Shown here piece by piece: positions 10,791 through 21,361 of a DNA stretch of 64,000 nt. The DNA comes from Hypoxylon rubiginosum. Lineage: Eukaryota > Ascomycota > Sordariomycetes > Xylariales > Hypoxylaceae. The DNA is taken from the NCBI GenBank assembly GCA_902806565.1, contig CADCXA010000056.1, positions 682,001-746,000 of the forward strand, in the 5' to 3' direction. How positions within the stretch are numbered: the stretch's first letter is position 1; the number at the start of each line of letters is the position of its first letter. The notes beneath the pieces were generated by a model. That model was not told the DNA's origin and did no database searches. It worked only from the letters and a program-made list of their open reading frames with translations. The translations under genes and the position numbers were made by a program.

Positions 10791-11003
10791 GGGGATACAG
10801 CTCAGCCGACCATTGACCCGCTTTGGACCTGACCATTGACCCGCTTATTTGTATGTGGCGGGGTGCCGACCACTGACCATTGGGATCTGACCTGACCATG
10901 GCCCCATGGTCAGTCTTGGCATTTATTAATAGAGTACTCAATAACCCCTCCATATCCTATTAACCACTTTCACTCTAGTGGCTCCATTTATATAAGCCAA
11001 TTA
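10791..11003 (+). repeat. MULE left terminal inverted repeat
   Basis: It matches the reverse complement of 17,571-17,783 with only scattered differences, concentrated near 10,845, where the left copy repeats GACCATTGACCCGC and the right copy reads differently. It contains several GACCATTG/TGGTCA motifs as internal subrepeats and one TGAGTACTC-type site at 10,932. The ORF at 10,693-10,953 is encoded by this repeat and is not a gene. Confidence 0.92.
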
Positions 11004-11194
11004 TACACAAGAAAAGCATAGACCAATAGTCAATAAAAGTAATTGCTATGCCCAAATTAAAATGATACCAAACTTTCCTTTACACATACTTTTACCATAA
11101 TTTGACTAACTACTCAATAAGTACTCATTGAGCATTTAATATAAAATTTATTCTATTGGGTAATTACTAAAGTTACACAGCCCTATTCACTAAT

Positions 11195-13254
11195 ATGGCA
11201 CCATTACCTTCTACATCCTACAAACACAAATCTGTAAGTTTTTATTCATTTCATAAGTACTATATGAGTACTCATTATGTTTTATAGGAAGGATACAAGT
11301 GGTATCAGGCTCACGAAACACGACCAGATAATGTATCGCCATTCGATATGATCGTAAGTTCTATATTTCTTTTTGATAACTCGATGAGTACTCATTATAT
11401 ATCAGGGTGCGGATCAAGTCGTTATTCCTAATGGTGAATGCTTCTGTCGATTCAACATGAATCACAACACCGACGCTGATATTCAGTTATGCTATCGCAC
11501 GGTGAGTCATATATGAACACTTATGGGGTACTCAATAAGTGCTCATTAACTTTGAACAGGACAAGATATTACATTGGAGTAACCTTAAGCGCCATGTTGA
11601 GTCACATCGTGTCATCGTCGACGGGAATGATGTGGAGATTCGACTGGCGAAGAATCGCAATGGCGGATTGACACTGCATGATCATGCTGTATTAATTAGT
11701 AAGTACTCATCGAGCAGTATAGAACTCGTATCAGCTAATGAACCAATATAGCATACTGGGACTCGGTGAAGAAGGACATCGACGAGTTCAACCCGAACAC
11801 CGCGGCTAGTTCGGTGGGAAAGACACCATTCCGGCCTGATACGCGGCCTCTCCAAGCCCCAAAGCAGAAGGATCTCAAGTCAGTTCCTTTCACGAAGGCT
11901 CGCAAAAACTGCGCAGCTCATGTAAGATATATCAAGGACTTTTCGAGTACAAATTGAGCTAATCTATTATAGCCTAACCTGAAATCTATGAAGCTTCTGG
12001 CGGGACAAAAGAAAAAGGCCTGCGAGGGCTGTATCGAGGCCGGAAGGAGTTGTAAGTGATCACTCGATAAGTACTCAATGAATAACTAACTGGTGTTTAG
12101 CTTGTCCAGAGGTACGCAAACCGGACTGCCATCTTTGGATGCAGTTCTTAGAGACGAGGCGAGAGAGACGTGCCCGCCCCGATGAAACCGACGTAAGCGA
12201 CGACGATTCAAATCATGCCCATACCATCGATAGCAAGGATGCGGAGAGTAAATCTATACCCGAGCACCAGCCAACTCTTCCAAGAGAGCCCTCAATGAGT
12301 GTCTCAATGAGTACTCAACAGGGTCACCAACGGGCTGGCAGCAAGACTGTCCTGCTGTCTGATGGTTCTGCCCGGATTTTTGACTCTATTGCGGATATCG
12401 AGGCCGCGGAACGTCAGCAAGCTACGGAAGCAGAGACTGAACGTCATGGAATGATGCAGCTGCAATCCTTCCAAGAGATGATATCCCATCCTGAGCTTCA
12501 AGATGAGGTAAATCAAGAGTTCCTATTTGAGGATGATCCCCTGCTGCAGCAGGAACGAGAGTTCCAGCAGCAGGAACAAGAGCGCCTGCAGCAGCAGCAG
12601 GAGCAGGAACGCCTGCTGCAGCAAGAACGAGAGTATCTGCTGCAGCAGGAGCAGCAGGAACAAGAGCGCCTGCAGCAGCAGCAGCAAGAGCAGGAACGCC
12701 TGCAGCGAGAGGAACAAACTCGCCTGCAACAAGAAGATCAAGAACGTCTGCAGCGAGAAGAGCACGAACGCCTGCAACGAGAAGAGAACGAACGCCTGCA
12801 ACGAGAAGAGAACGAACGCCTGCAACGAGAAGAGCAGGAGCGCTTACAACAAGAAGAGCAGGAGCGCTTACAACAAGAAGAGCAGGAGCGCCTGCGGCAA
12901 CAGCAAGAACAAGAGCGCTTACAACAAGAGCAGGAGCGCCTGCGGCAACAGCAAGAACAAGAGCGCTTACAACAAGAGCAGGAGCGCCTAAACGAGCAGG
13001 AGAATCGCGAGACTCACGAGAATAACGAGTTAAATGGAGAAAAACAACAGGAGCCCGATACGCGCCCAATGAAAATAAGACGTGTAGAGAAAAAAACGTT
13101 GTCCACTGAGCCGAGGAAAACTCGTTCTGCTACTAAGAGAGAACTTGAAGAGTCCTTATCAAATGCTTCACGGGAAACCACCGAGTGTTTCACGACGCCG
13201 GAGGGAGCTAACGATGACGATGCAGCCGCGCGACAGCTTCAGGATAACGTATAA
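11195..13254 (+). CDS. MULE companion protein, Cys/His-rich N-terminus plus Gln/Glu coiled coil, 580 aa
   Basis: Exons 11195-11233, 11288-11353, 11406-11501, 11560-11698, 11752-11921, 11973-12051 and 12101-13254 join into 1,743 nt with no stop. The start is the Met of MAPLPSTSYKHKS, directly before the first intron. Residues about 45-85 hold CFC and a later Cys followed by HWSNLKRHVESH, a possible zinc-finger DNA-binding unit. A second cluster (KKACEGC, then two more Cys, ending CHLW) lies near residues 185-205. Residues about 325-490 are a highly repetitive EQERLQQ-type segment with strong coiled-coil character and CAG-rich DNA. A basic tail with KIRRVEKK follows, resembling a nuclear signal. 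Being inside the element, it may bind element DNA or assist transposition; that is inference, and I do not recognise the family. Confidence 0.8.
12527..13000 (+). repeat. CAG-rich coding repeat (EQERLQQ units)
   Basis: In-frame degenerate repeats coding mainly for Glu, Gln, Arg and Leu with period about 7-12 residues, such as GAAGAGAACGAACGCCTG-type units near 12,780-12,840 and CAGGAGCGCC units near 12,870-12,990. The repeats lie inside the companion gene and also create long open frames on the other strand, which are artefacts. The heptad-like spacing of Leu fits a long coiled coil. Confidence 0.85.
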
Positions 13255-13738
13255 GTGGCTAGAATAGGGAGAGTGGGTTTTGAGTGCTCCATGTGCTAAT
13301 CATGGAGTATTCAATAAGTACTTAAAAGTGTTTATGTGGCGTTCTTTTCATTACGAGTAAACGGACGATATCCAGGTAGTAGGGCAGTTTTAACGCGTTC
13401 AACGATACCCATTGCTATGATAGTCTAATTTGACCAATACCTTTCGAGTACTTGATGAGTACTTGATGAGTACTCATGGAATATAAAACCAGTTTCCATA
13501 TGAAGCACTCTCATTTATCTTTGCTGACGCATTTACAATTGAATTACCATAATAATTAAGCAATAAAAGGGATTGCAATAAAATTCCAAATTCAACATAT
13601 ATAGTTAATTACTTCTATGCCTATTTGCAAAATGGAAGTTCACGGAATAAAGCATCCAATACATTATAACTAAATACTCGTTAAGTACTCATAGAGTACT
13701 CTATGAGTAGTTAATGAGTATTCTATAACAAAAAATAG

Positions 13739-16700
13739 TCAAATACCCTCCGCCCTCCGTCTCTGTTCAAGATCATACCTAGCCTGATCCAGCCGCAGTC
13801 TCCTCTCCTCAAGCTCAAGCTCCCGCTCTTGACGAGCAAGGACTTCATCATAGGCATTGCTTGTCGCGTCTCTTGCCATGGAACTGAGAGGTATCAGTAA
13901 GTGCTCGATATATACTCTTCGAGTACTCATTAAGTACTCATAATAACTTACCTGCGACTTCGACCTCCTCTACGCCCGGACCCAGGCGTGCTATGGACAG
14001 GACTCAATGTTCGACGTGGAGTGGGCGTCCTCGGGACACTAAGGGATCGTTGAGTACTCCCAGAGGCATCGGAAAGCGGCGAGGATCTAATTATTTGCTT
14101 CCTGGCTTTTCGTTCGTCACTTGATTGTCGCTGACGGGTAGTTCTTTTCACTGTACTGCAAATTAGTACTCTGCAAGTACTTATTCAATACTTATGGAGT
14201 ATTCCATCAAAATTAGGGGCACTTACTTTGCGCTTTAATGGCATTGCTCCATCGTGTATCCAATGAATGATTCCTTTGACCGTACCGAATGCCGTACCGC
14301 TGATATATATCGGCTTGTTGGATACGACGAGCATCATATTCGGCGTTAACCTGAACAACTACAAATACCGGCTTATACCTGCCACTAGCATGATAACTAG
14401 CATGATGGAGCGATTCTACCGCGTTCGTACTTCTAGACATCGCATGCCAGTCGGCTTCGTCGATATCGGAACAACACCTCGCGAGCCCTGATGCGATTTC
14501 AGGAATTCTCTTATGTTTAACCCAGGGGATTATCCCAGGGTAGTTACTGGTTAATGTGTCCTCAGCTGAAGTAGTATTAGTGTATGCTTAGTACTTATTA
14601 AGAACTCTATGAGTACTCACAAATTATCTTTTCGCAAGTACCGTGATAATCAGACTCCGTCTTGGCTTCAGGTAAGTGGATGAGGATATCGTATATGGAA
14701 TTCTGGAATCTCGGCGTATACTCCCCTAGCAGCTTTCTCACATTTCTCTCGTAATGAACTCTGCAGAAACGAACGGAGCGTTTGTGATGATAGAGCCATC
14801 CACGGCGTTCTGGGTCCAGATGCTGCGATACGAAGTGTCCCCATGCTATATACAATTAGTACTTATTAAGTACTCAATGAGTACTTATAGAGTAGCTAGT
14901 CGCAACTGACCTTGAAAAATGCCCCATTCCATATCGAACGTAAACCCGAGAATACCAGTTCCGTGGAGATGCTTTAATTGAATCTCTCTACCAGTGGCAG
15001 AGTGAACAGTTGAAAAGACATTCTGAAACATGAAGAAGTACATATCAGGGCTCTGCGAGTTTGTGATTACTCGGAGTGTTACCTCGGCTATAGAACGGTT
15101 AATCTTTGATAAGTACTCATTGAGTACTCAGAGACTACTCGTGGAGGGGCAAATGGGGAACTCACATCTTCGCGATACTTCATCGTAAAAAGCCCAAATT
15201 ATCTCGAACTGGCCACCTATGAGGTGCTTGAAATTCATATCTACTTGGAGTGAGATATCTGGAGTCTGAAACAAGAGTAAAAGTTGCTCGACATAGAACA
15301 AAATAACCATGAAATTCGTGTTATCATCGTGGAAGAATTGAATATACTGCGGAGCAAATAATCAACTTAGCAATAGAGTACTAACCGAGAGTTCATCGAG
15401 TACTTACCTTGTTTTCGCTGTCCTTGTGATTCAATTCCCATTCATACCGCAAGGCGAGGCGCGAAGAACCTAGAGGATAATGTATAGCCCGTTCCTGGCG
15501 AATGATACGACGTAAGGCATCATCGTTAGTAAAATAGGGGTGAATCTCGGCGAACGTTTGACTATTAAACTCTCTCAGGAACTCCTGACACGCCTCGCTC
15601 CTGAGAAAAGTCCCTAATACAATTAATATGTACTCAAAAAGTAGTTGTTTAGAGCTTCGTGACCTACCGAGGGATCCATCACGATCGCCCGACTTGCGAA
15701 TATACTGAATAAACCGCCGTACCAAGCTCTTAGGTTCACGATTTGGAGTGGGCGGGGGGTGTTTATGCTCACCATGGATCGAAAGAAAAAACCATGGGTA
15801 TTTCTTGCGGTCGCATGGGATATGCCATTTGAATATCACATCACATTTGAGAGGTATTAGTTGCGGAGGAGTATCAACGGTGTGAAATGTGTCTGACGAG
15901 ATGTTAGTGAGTCCTTAAAGAGTACTCATGAAGTACTCCCTAAACTTACTGCACAGTTTACCCCTCCCAGACGTCCCAGCAATTGTCCCACAATACTCAC
16001 CCATATCCCGAGCAAACTCTCGAAGTTCGGGATTATCTTGGATGATATCCTCCCAGTCCCATTGCTCAACTATGCGCTTAATCACAGTCCAGTGTTCCAT
16101 TAAACGGGCAGGGACATGTCGAGAAAAGTGCGCATACTCTTCCATCCCATGATTCGCGCATTGCAAGAATTTCCTCGGCGATCCGTCAGGATACTAGTGA
16201 AGAGGTTAATAAGTACTCAATAGGTAGTTTGCGAGTACTTACATTGTCGCCCGCCATTTGCCCGTGACCCAACACACACTCGACATACCCTTGCATTGTC
16301 ATTTCATTCCACCTGTCACCAGGAAAGAATTCAGGCTTCAAGGTCCTGTGACATGGCTTAGGCACATCGAAAGCTTTGAGTGCTCCCCGTGCAAAGGCAA
16401 CTGCCTCGAACAAAGCCGAGTGCTTCTCGCGTGCTCGATTAATCCTCGCAGGCATACTCCAAAAGGAGTCATCTTCGGGGATACGTGTGTGATGGAGATC
16501 GCGAATGTTTGGGTGTAGATGTGGACAGATCTTAATACCACTACATTGACGTGTATAACGTATCACGGCGGCATCGTTTAATAGGTCGGTTGTCCCAGCC
16601 TTCGCTGGGTGTTTCTGGTATGTCGAATATTGCATCTAGAAGACGGAAATTAGCTGAGTACTCAATGAGTACTTCTTAACCACTATACAGGATCACTTAC

Positions 16701-17205
16701 GTCCTCCCAGGGCGCATTTTGAACGGCTTCATTGAGTACTCCAATAGGGCATATATAAAGCACTCCATCTGGGTCAGTCCTTGGATAGGCCGGAAGCGTT
16801 GAAACTGCATAAACGTGACGAACGTAGGTGGCAGTATTTTGATGCACCAATGTACCGTCAATTAATCGTCTACCACTTGACACTAATCGCGGAGTGCTTA
16901 AGGAGAGCTCGATGGAATCGGGGTGCCCTATCGGGTTGTTCATATCCTCACTATTCGTCGGCATTGCTTGATTCCGAATAGTTGTTGAGTTAGTCATCGA
17001 GTACTCACGCCGACCAATATCAGCCCGAGTCGTGAGATCGAGTAAGGCATCTGTCCATGGTTTTGGGAGAGCAGGTGCCTCAACTCGATAATCTATAAAC
17101 AATTAATGAGTATACCTCAACTCGTCGCCAGTATCTAAGTTGAAGCTTACCATCTGGTATGTCTTCAGCATAGTTAGGTCGAATAATCTGGTGGGGTTGA
17201 GCCAT
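13739..17205 (-). CDS. MULE transposase, 926 aa, 12 exons
   Basis: Exons from the 5' end: 17205-17151, 17092-16701, 16635-16243, 16193-15950, 15892-15668, 15613-15408, 15346-15166, 15087-14911, 14845-14621, 14565-14227, 14150-13952, 13883-13739. They sum to 2,781 nt with no stop. Near residues 375-410 a Cys-Cys-His-His pattern ending HGEHKHPPP resembles the WRKY/GCM1-type finger of MULE transposases. The catalytic domain follows: LQVDMNFK (Asp near 541), FKHLHG-like KHLHGTGILGFTFDMEWG (Asp near 617), RFCRVHYERNV with the C-x2-H of MULEs, and STNAVESLHHASYHASGR, where the likely catalytic Glu is near 750. The tail is Arg/Ser-rich and ends in a charged helix. It should cut and join the 213-bp ends. 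The start codon (MAQPHQ) is the best Met, but an extra 5' exon cannot be excluded. Confidence 0.87.
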
Positions 17206-17570
17206 TGTTAGATTCTCGTATTGATGAGCGCGATGTATAGGTAAATGTGAGGACTCACGCTGGTTTAATAATTGATTGCTTATTGAGTACTCATTAACTA
17301 TTCCATAGTAAACTCCTGCGCTTTGGCGGTCAAATCGGCGGTCAAGTCGGCGGTCAATCGTACCCATCACTACATCTTACTTGGTCCTGCCATCGGTGAA
17401 CTCACCGCAAAGCCTAATAAGTAGTCGATGAGTGCTCATCAAGCAGATCGATATAAGCAAAACGTTTTGTTAAGTAGGTAGGTAAAAGGAGGTAAATTTC
17501 GTGATATGTGGTGGTGGTATTCTAATAGATTTGTGGTGGTGATATTCTAATAAATGCTCACCTAGCTACG

Positions 17571-17783
17571 TAATTGGCTTATATAAATGGAGCCACTAGA
17601 GTGAAAGTGGTTAATTGGATATGGAGGGGTTATTGAGTACTCTATTAATAAATGCCAAGATTGACCATGGGGCCATGGTCAGGTCAGATCCCAATGGTCA
17701 GTGGTCGGCACCCCGCCACATACAAATAAATGGGGCTATGGTCAGGTCCAAAGCGGGTCAATGGTCGGCTGAGCTGTATCCCC
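17571..17783 (-). repeat. MULE right terminal inverted repeat
   Basis: Reverse complement of 10,791-11,003 over the full 213 bp, ending CTGTATCCCC next to the target duplication. The inner boundary is TAATTGGCTT, after which the two ends differ. It includes one TGAGTACTC-type site near 17,636. Confidence 0.92.
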
Positions 17784-17792
17784 ACACATACG
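17784..17792. repeat. Target-site duplication, right copy (ACACATACG)
   Basis: Exact match to 10,782-10,790. Together the pair fixes the MULE ends to the base. Confidence 0.92.
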
Positions 17793-19561
17793 AAATCTGT
17801 AGCCCTAACTATTTGCTGACCTAACCACCAGCTAACTAAAAGGAATGTCGTCATATCCACTTTTCAAAAATCGTCTCGGCCGCATCTTGGTTCAAGCGGG
17901 CAAAGTGGATGCCTCCAAGAAACTCAAGAAGTCTTAAATTCTTGGCAAGTCGTGCTTCAGCTATTTACACAACCCACGTGCTATCAGATTGGACAACACG
18001 TGCTTCAATATTCCAACGAGGTTTCTTCTCTTCAACAAGTCGAACATCGAACCACATTGTCGGGAAGATTCGTATTCGTCACCGAATCTCTTTACAGTGG
18101 AGAGTATTAAGCAACTCGTAAAATTTTACATTTGCTTAGTTGTTGAAAAGAACTAACTAACTGTCTGACTGTCTACATTCAGCATAAGCCGAGCTGATTT
18201 GTCAACAAGTCAAATACACCTGTTCTTCAAAGAACCCCCACGTCCGCGAGTGACCGATGTCTCTTTCAAGTAAAACAAGTAAAATCGTGATAGTGGCTTT
18301 CTGTAAGTTATCCTACTTCACGTTCGAGTTTTCGAGAGCTATTTTCATTACTTTCTGGCGACGAGGTTCTAGCCCTCGGCGAATCGACTTGAGCTCACTG
18401 CCGGTATGTTGACAGATGACTCGAGCGGCGCTAGAACTACGAATGGAACGAAATTCTACACACTTAGTTCAAGCATGAAATAATTGGGCAGCTTAGCCTT
18501 TAAGCTACTAGATACCCGCAATTATGCTGTTATGCTAACGTATAGACTTTAAAGCATGTTCTACCTAGGCATGCTGGCATGTCTAGATGTCAGTTTACTT
18601 CGTCAGGAGGCCGCCTCGCGTGTGCTCTTGCGGTAGGGCTGTCCTGCAGATTATATATTTACCTTGATCATTGGACATATCACGACTGGTCGTCTCTTTT
18701 TCCAATCTTCTGGAAAGATTCCGTTGCAGGAAGGCAACCATAACTCTTCATCTCGAACCACCGGTTGGCCCAAATCCTGATTAGCTTCGAAAGTCCCCCT
18801 GTCCCTTGACGTCCCCCTTGCCACTAGGTTCCCGGGCGTCTGGGCACTTCAGGGTCCCAGTTCTCCATATCAAGCCCCTCAGAGCGGGAGAACCTCCCAC
18901 GTGGGGGACTATACGGATTCCTATTGGTCGACGCACATCTGGGGGTATGCTAGGATCCCGTCTCTTGCCAAGAGCCTCAGCCGCGAACACGCCGCGAACC
19001 AGAATCGACCATGGTTAAACCTTCACATATCATCGCGGATATTGAAATCCTATTCTATGCTGCCAAGCGACGCCAAGCTGTTTAAGTCTGCCTTGACAGT
19101 GGACAAGCGATACAAGCTTCCCAAGATGGTGGCCCGGACGGACACTCTAGCTATGGCTAGATCCTAGTGGGTGAAGGGAGAGTCGGAGCGAGTGGACACG
19201 CTTATGATAGTGGCTTGCCAGCAGAGCTACAAATCATACCTTGCAGAGTCTGAACGTTGGCTAGATTGCTAGCTCAACCCTTAACTTTAGGCCTTGCCGT
19301 TGGGTCTTGCTGCACTCCTACAGTCAGTAACTACACCCCAACACATGTTATTTTCCGCGCCCTTCGGTGAAGCCATATGAGGTAGGAGTCTTTAAGGTTA
19401 GGGAGGTAGGTAGCCGTAGGACGTATATATTCTCCCTATCGCCCTCTTCATCCTTTCTTCCTCTCCCTTTGTTCTTCGATAAGGTTACCAATAAACAATC
19501 ATCGAGACATCCCACCGCATCGACACCTCACCATCGAGTTTGTTATAACTCGCCCGCCAAA
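17793..19561. other. Intergenic between MULE and phosphate permease
   Basis: About 1.77 kb with no supportable gene. The last part is the 5' region and pyrimidine-rich leader of the phosphate permease. Short ORFs near 17,909 and 18,806 have no recognisable motif. Confidence 0.5.
18898..18905 (+). promoter_or_regulatory. Possible NUC-1/Pho4-type site CACGTGGG
   Basis: CACGTGGG lies about 660 bp upstream of the phosphate permease start. CACGTG with a GG flank is the preferred site of the bHLH factor Pho4 in yeast and of its Neurospora counterpart NUC-1, which induce phosphate uptake genes under phosphate limitation. A single match to an 8-mer is weak alone; the gene it faces is what makes it credible. 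Confidence 0.45.
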
Positions 19562-21361
19562 ATGGCTCTCGATCAGTACACCTACGTTTTTGTCATCGGC
19601 ACTTTGTTTGCCATGCTAGATGCCTTCAACAATGGTGCCAACGATGTCGCCAACGCCTGGGCTACCAGTGTCTCGTCCAGATCCATCTCTTACAGACAAG
19701 CCATGATATTCGGTACCGTATTCGAAATGCTCGGCGCCATTACCGTGGGCGCCCGCACGGCCGAGACCATCAAGAACGGCATCATCCCCAACGACGCCTT
19801 CCGGGGTGACGCCGGCGTGCAAATGCTTGCATTCACCTGTGCTCTCGCCGCTGCCTCCTCGTGGGTGATGTGGTGCACACGGCATTCTGCCCACGTTTCA
19901 TCTACATACTCGCTTATCTCGGCCGTTGCTGGTGTCGGTGTCGCAACTGTCGGCGCCTCTGGAGTCCAATGGGGCTGGAACGACGGCAAGGGCCTCGGCG
20001 CTATCTTCGCCGGCCTCGGAATGGCTCCCATCATCGCCGGGGGCTTCGGTGCTGCCATCTTCATGCTTATCAAAGTTGTCGTTCACCTCCGTAAGAACCC
20101 GGTGCCTTGGGCCGTCTACAGCTCGCCGTTCTTCTTCCTTATCGCCGGTACCATCTGCACTCTTTCCATTGTCTACAAGGGCTCACCCAACCTCGGCCTG
20201 AACAAGAAGCCCGGTTGGTACGTGGCTGCCGTCACCATGGGCTGTGGTGTTGGTCTCGCCGTCCTCTCAGGTCTTTTCTTTGTCCCCTTCGTGCACGCCA
20301 AGATCATTAAGAGGGATCACAGCGTCAAATGGTGGATGTTCCTTCAAGGCCCTCTACTTTTCAAGCGACCTGCCGTTCTGCCATCCGAGCGCGCCGCTGT
20401 TCCCAACTACGCCGTCGTTCAGGACGAGGAGGAGGAACACTCCTCTACCCGATCTCCCGAATCTATTACCGAAATCCATCCTTCCTCGACCCCCAGCCAG
20501 GACCAGGAGAAGAAATTCGATTCGATAGAGTCCCAACAAGCTACTACCTACAAGGAAATCGTTACGCAAGGCGAGGATAAGCTACACGCTAAACTCCTTG
20601 CGAAGCGCGGCCCTATGGGCTGGGCTATGCGCACACTCCGCGACAACCCTATCGGCGCCGGTGAGATATACGAGCTACACAACATCAAGATTCTCCTGAA
20701 GCGCATCCCCGCCACCATCGTCGCCGGCGCTCTCTACGGTCTCCACTACGACATCCACGCCGCGCAGTCCGGTATTGAGGGCACCCCCGAGGGGAAGCGC
20801 ATGCAGCGCGTCTACGCGAACGCGGAGAAGTACCCCAACGAGGTCGAACACACCTACAGCTTCATCCAGATCCTCACCGCCTGCACGGCCTCGTTCGCCC
20901 ACGGCGCCAACGACATCGGCAACTCGGTCGGCCCCTGGGCCGTCATCTACTCGGCCTGGTCGACGGGCAGCGCGGCCGCCTCCAAGGCGCCCGTGCCCGT
21001 GTGGCAGCTCGCCGTCCTGTCGGCCACCATCTCGCTCGGCCTCATCACCTACGGCTACAACATCATGAAGGTCATGGGCAACAAGATCACCTACCACTCC
21101 CCCAGCCGCGGCTGCTCCATGGAGATGGGCGCCGCCATCACCGTCCTCGTCTTCTCCCAGTACTCCCTGCCCGTCTCCACGTCCATGTGCATCACCGGCG
21201 CTACCGTCGGCGTCGGCCTGTGCAACGGCACCCTCAAGGCCGTCAACTTCCAGCGCGTCGGGCTCCTGCTCCTGTCCTGGATCGCTACCATCCCCATCGC
21301 CGGCACCCTCGGCGGCGTACTCATGGGCCTGTTCCTCAACGCGCCCCACTTTGGGTCTTAA
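19562..21361 (+). CDS. pho-4: Phosphate-repressible Na+/phosphate symporter, 599 aa
   Basis: A single-exon gene for a plasma-membrane phosphate permease of the PHO-4/PHO89 (SLC20, PiT) family, which takes up phosphate with sodium. Both inverted PiT signatures are present: FNNGANDVANAWATSVSSRS near residues 20-40 and AHGANDIGNSVGPWA near residues 445-460. Many hydrophobic helices flank a hydrophilic central loop (about residues 265-365) rich in Glu, Ser and Thr (EDEEEEHSSTRSPES-like), typical of this family and a likely site for phosphorylation. The Met at 19,562 (MALDQYTYVFVIG) is chosen over the longer in-frame extension from 19,367 because it matches the family start and follows a pyrimidine-rich leader with a CCAAA context. 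The length is normal. Expression under phosphate starvation is inferred from family knowledge and the upstream CACGTGGG. Confidence 0.93.
   Translation: MALDQYTYVFVIGTLFAMLDAFNNGANDVANAWATSVSSRSISYRQAMIFGTVFEMLGAITVGARTAETIKNGIIPNDAFRGDAGVQMLAFTCALAAASSWVMWCTRHSAHVSSTYSLISAVAGVGVATVGASGVQWGWNDGKGLGAIFAGLGMAPIIAGGFGAAIFMLIKVVVHLRKNPVPWAVYSSPFFFLIAGTICTLSIVYKGSPNLGLNKKPGWYVAAVTMGCGVGLAVLSGLFFVPFVHAKIIKRDHSVKWWMFLQGPLLFKRPAVLPSERAAVPNYAVVQDEEEEHSSTRSPESITEIHPSSTPSQDQEKKFDSIESQQATTYKEIVTQGEDKLHAKLLAKRGPMGWAMRTLRDNPIGAGEIYELHNIKILLKRIPATIVAGALYGLHYDIHAAQSGIEGTPEGKRMQRVYANAEKYPNEVEHTYSFIQILTACTASFAHGANDIGNSVGPWAVIYSAWSTGSAAASKAPVPVWQLAVLSATISLGLITYGYNIMKVMGNKITYHSPSRGCSMEMGAAITVLVFSQYSLPVSTSMCITGATVGVGLCNGTLKAVNFQRVGLLLLSWIATIPIAGTLGGVLMGLFLNAPHFGS

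Larger units (their letters stand above)
11118..17641. repeat. Dispersed palindrome TGAGTACTCA, about 38 AGTACT cores through the MULE
   Basis: By eye I count about 38 AGTACT cores in the 6,993-bp element (10,932 to 17,641). About 24 lie in the 17 introns, which total only about 1.0 kb; four are in exons (12,306; 14,053; 16,733; 17,001) and the rest are intergenic, subterminal or in the terminal repeats. Typical forms are TGAGTACTCA and AAGTACTCAT. Pairs and triplets often sit 11 bp apart, for example at 13,447, 13,458 and 13,469, at 15,112 and 15,123, and at 16,657 and 16,668. Four introns lack the exact core but carry one- or two-mismatch forms. The arrangement suggests sites for a dimeric DNA-binding protein; no known site of this kind comes to mind. 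Confidence 0.85.
10791..17783. mobile_element. Mutator-like (MULE) DNA transposon, 6,993 bp, apparently complete
   Basis: The element is bounded by 213-bp terminal inverted repeats that begin GGGGATACAG, and by an exact 9-bp duplication of ACACATACG. It carries two genes facing each other: a companion gene on plus (11,195-13,254) and the transposase on minus (13,739-17,205). Both splice into uninterrupted frames, so the copy looks autonomous. It shows no RIP decay. Throughout the element, but mostly in introns and intergenic DNA, lie copies of a palindrome TGAGTACTCA. The insertion sits 560 bp upstream of the adenylosuccinate synthetase start codon. Class assignment rests on the transposase, the duplication length and the long inverted repeats together. 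Confidence 0.9.

Noticed and set aside
10693..10953. ORF of 86 aa and its near-copy at 17,615-17,824
   Set aside because: Both are readings of the MULE terminal inverted repeats; the similarity is that of the DNA ends, not of genes.
12422..13069. Long minus-strand ORF rich in Ala, Leu and Val
   Set aside because: It is the reverse reading of the CAG-rich repeats of the companion gene.
11118..17641. CRISPR-like interpretation of the regularly repeated TGAGTACTCA
   Set aside because: Repeats are 10 bp, palindromic and scattered through introns with no uniform spacers; this is a eukaryotic transposon, not a CRISPR array.
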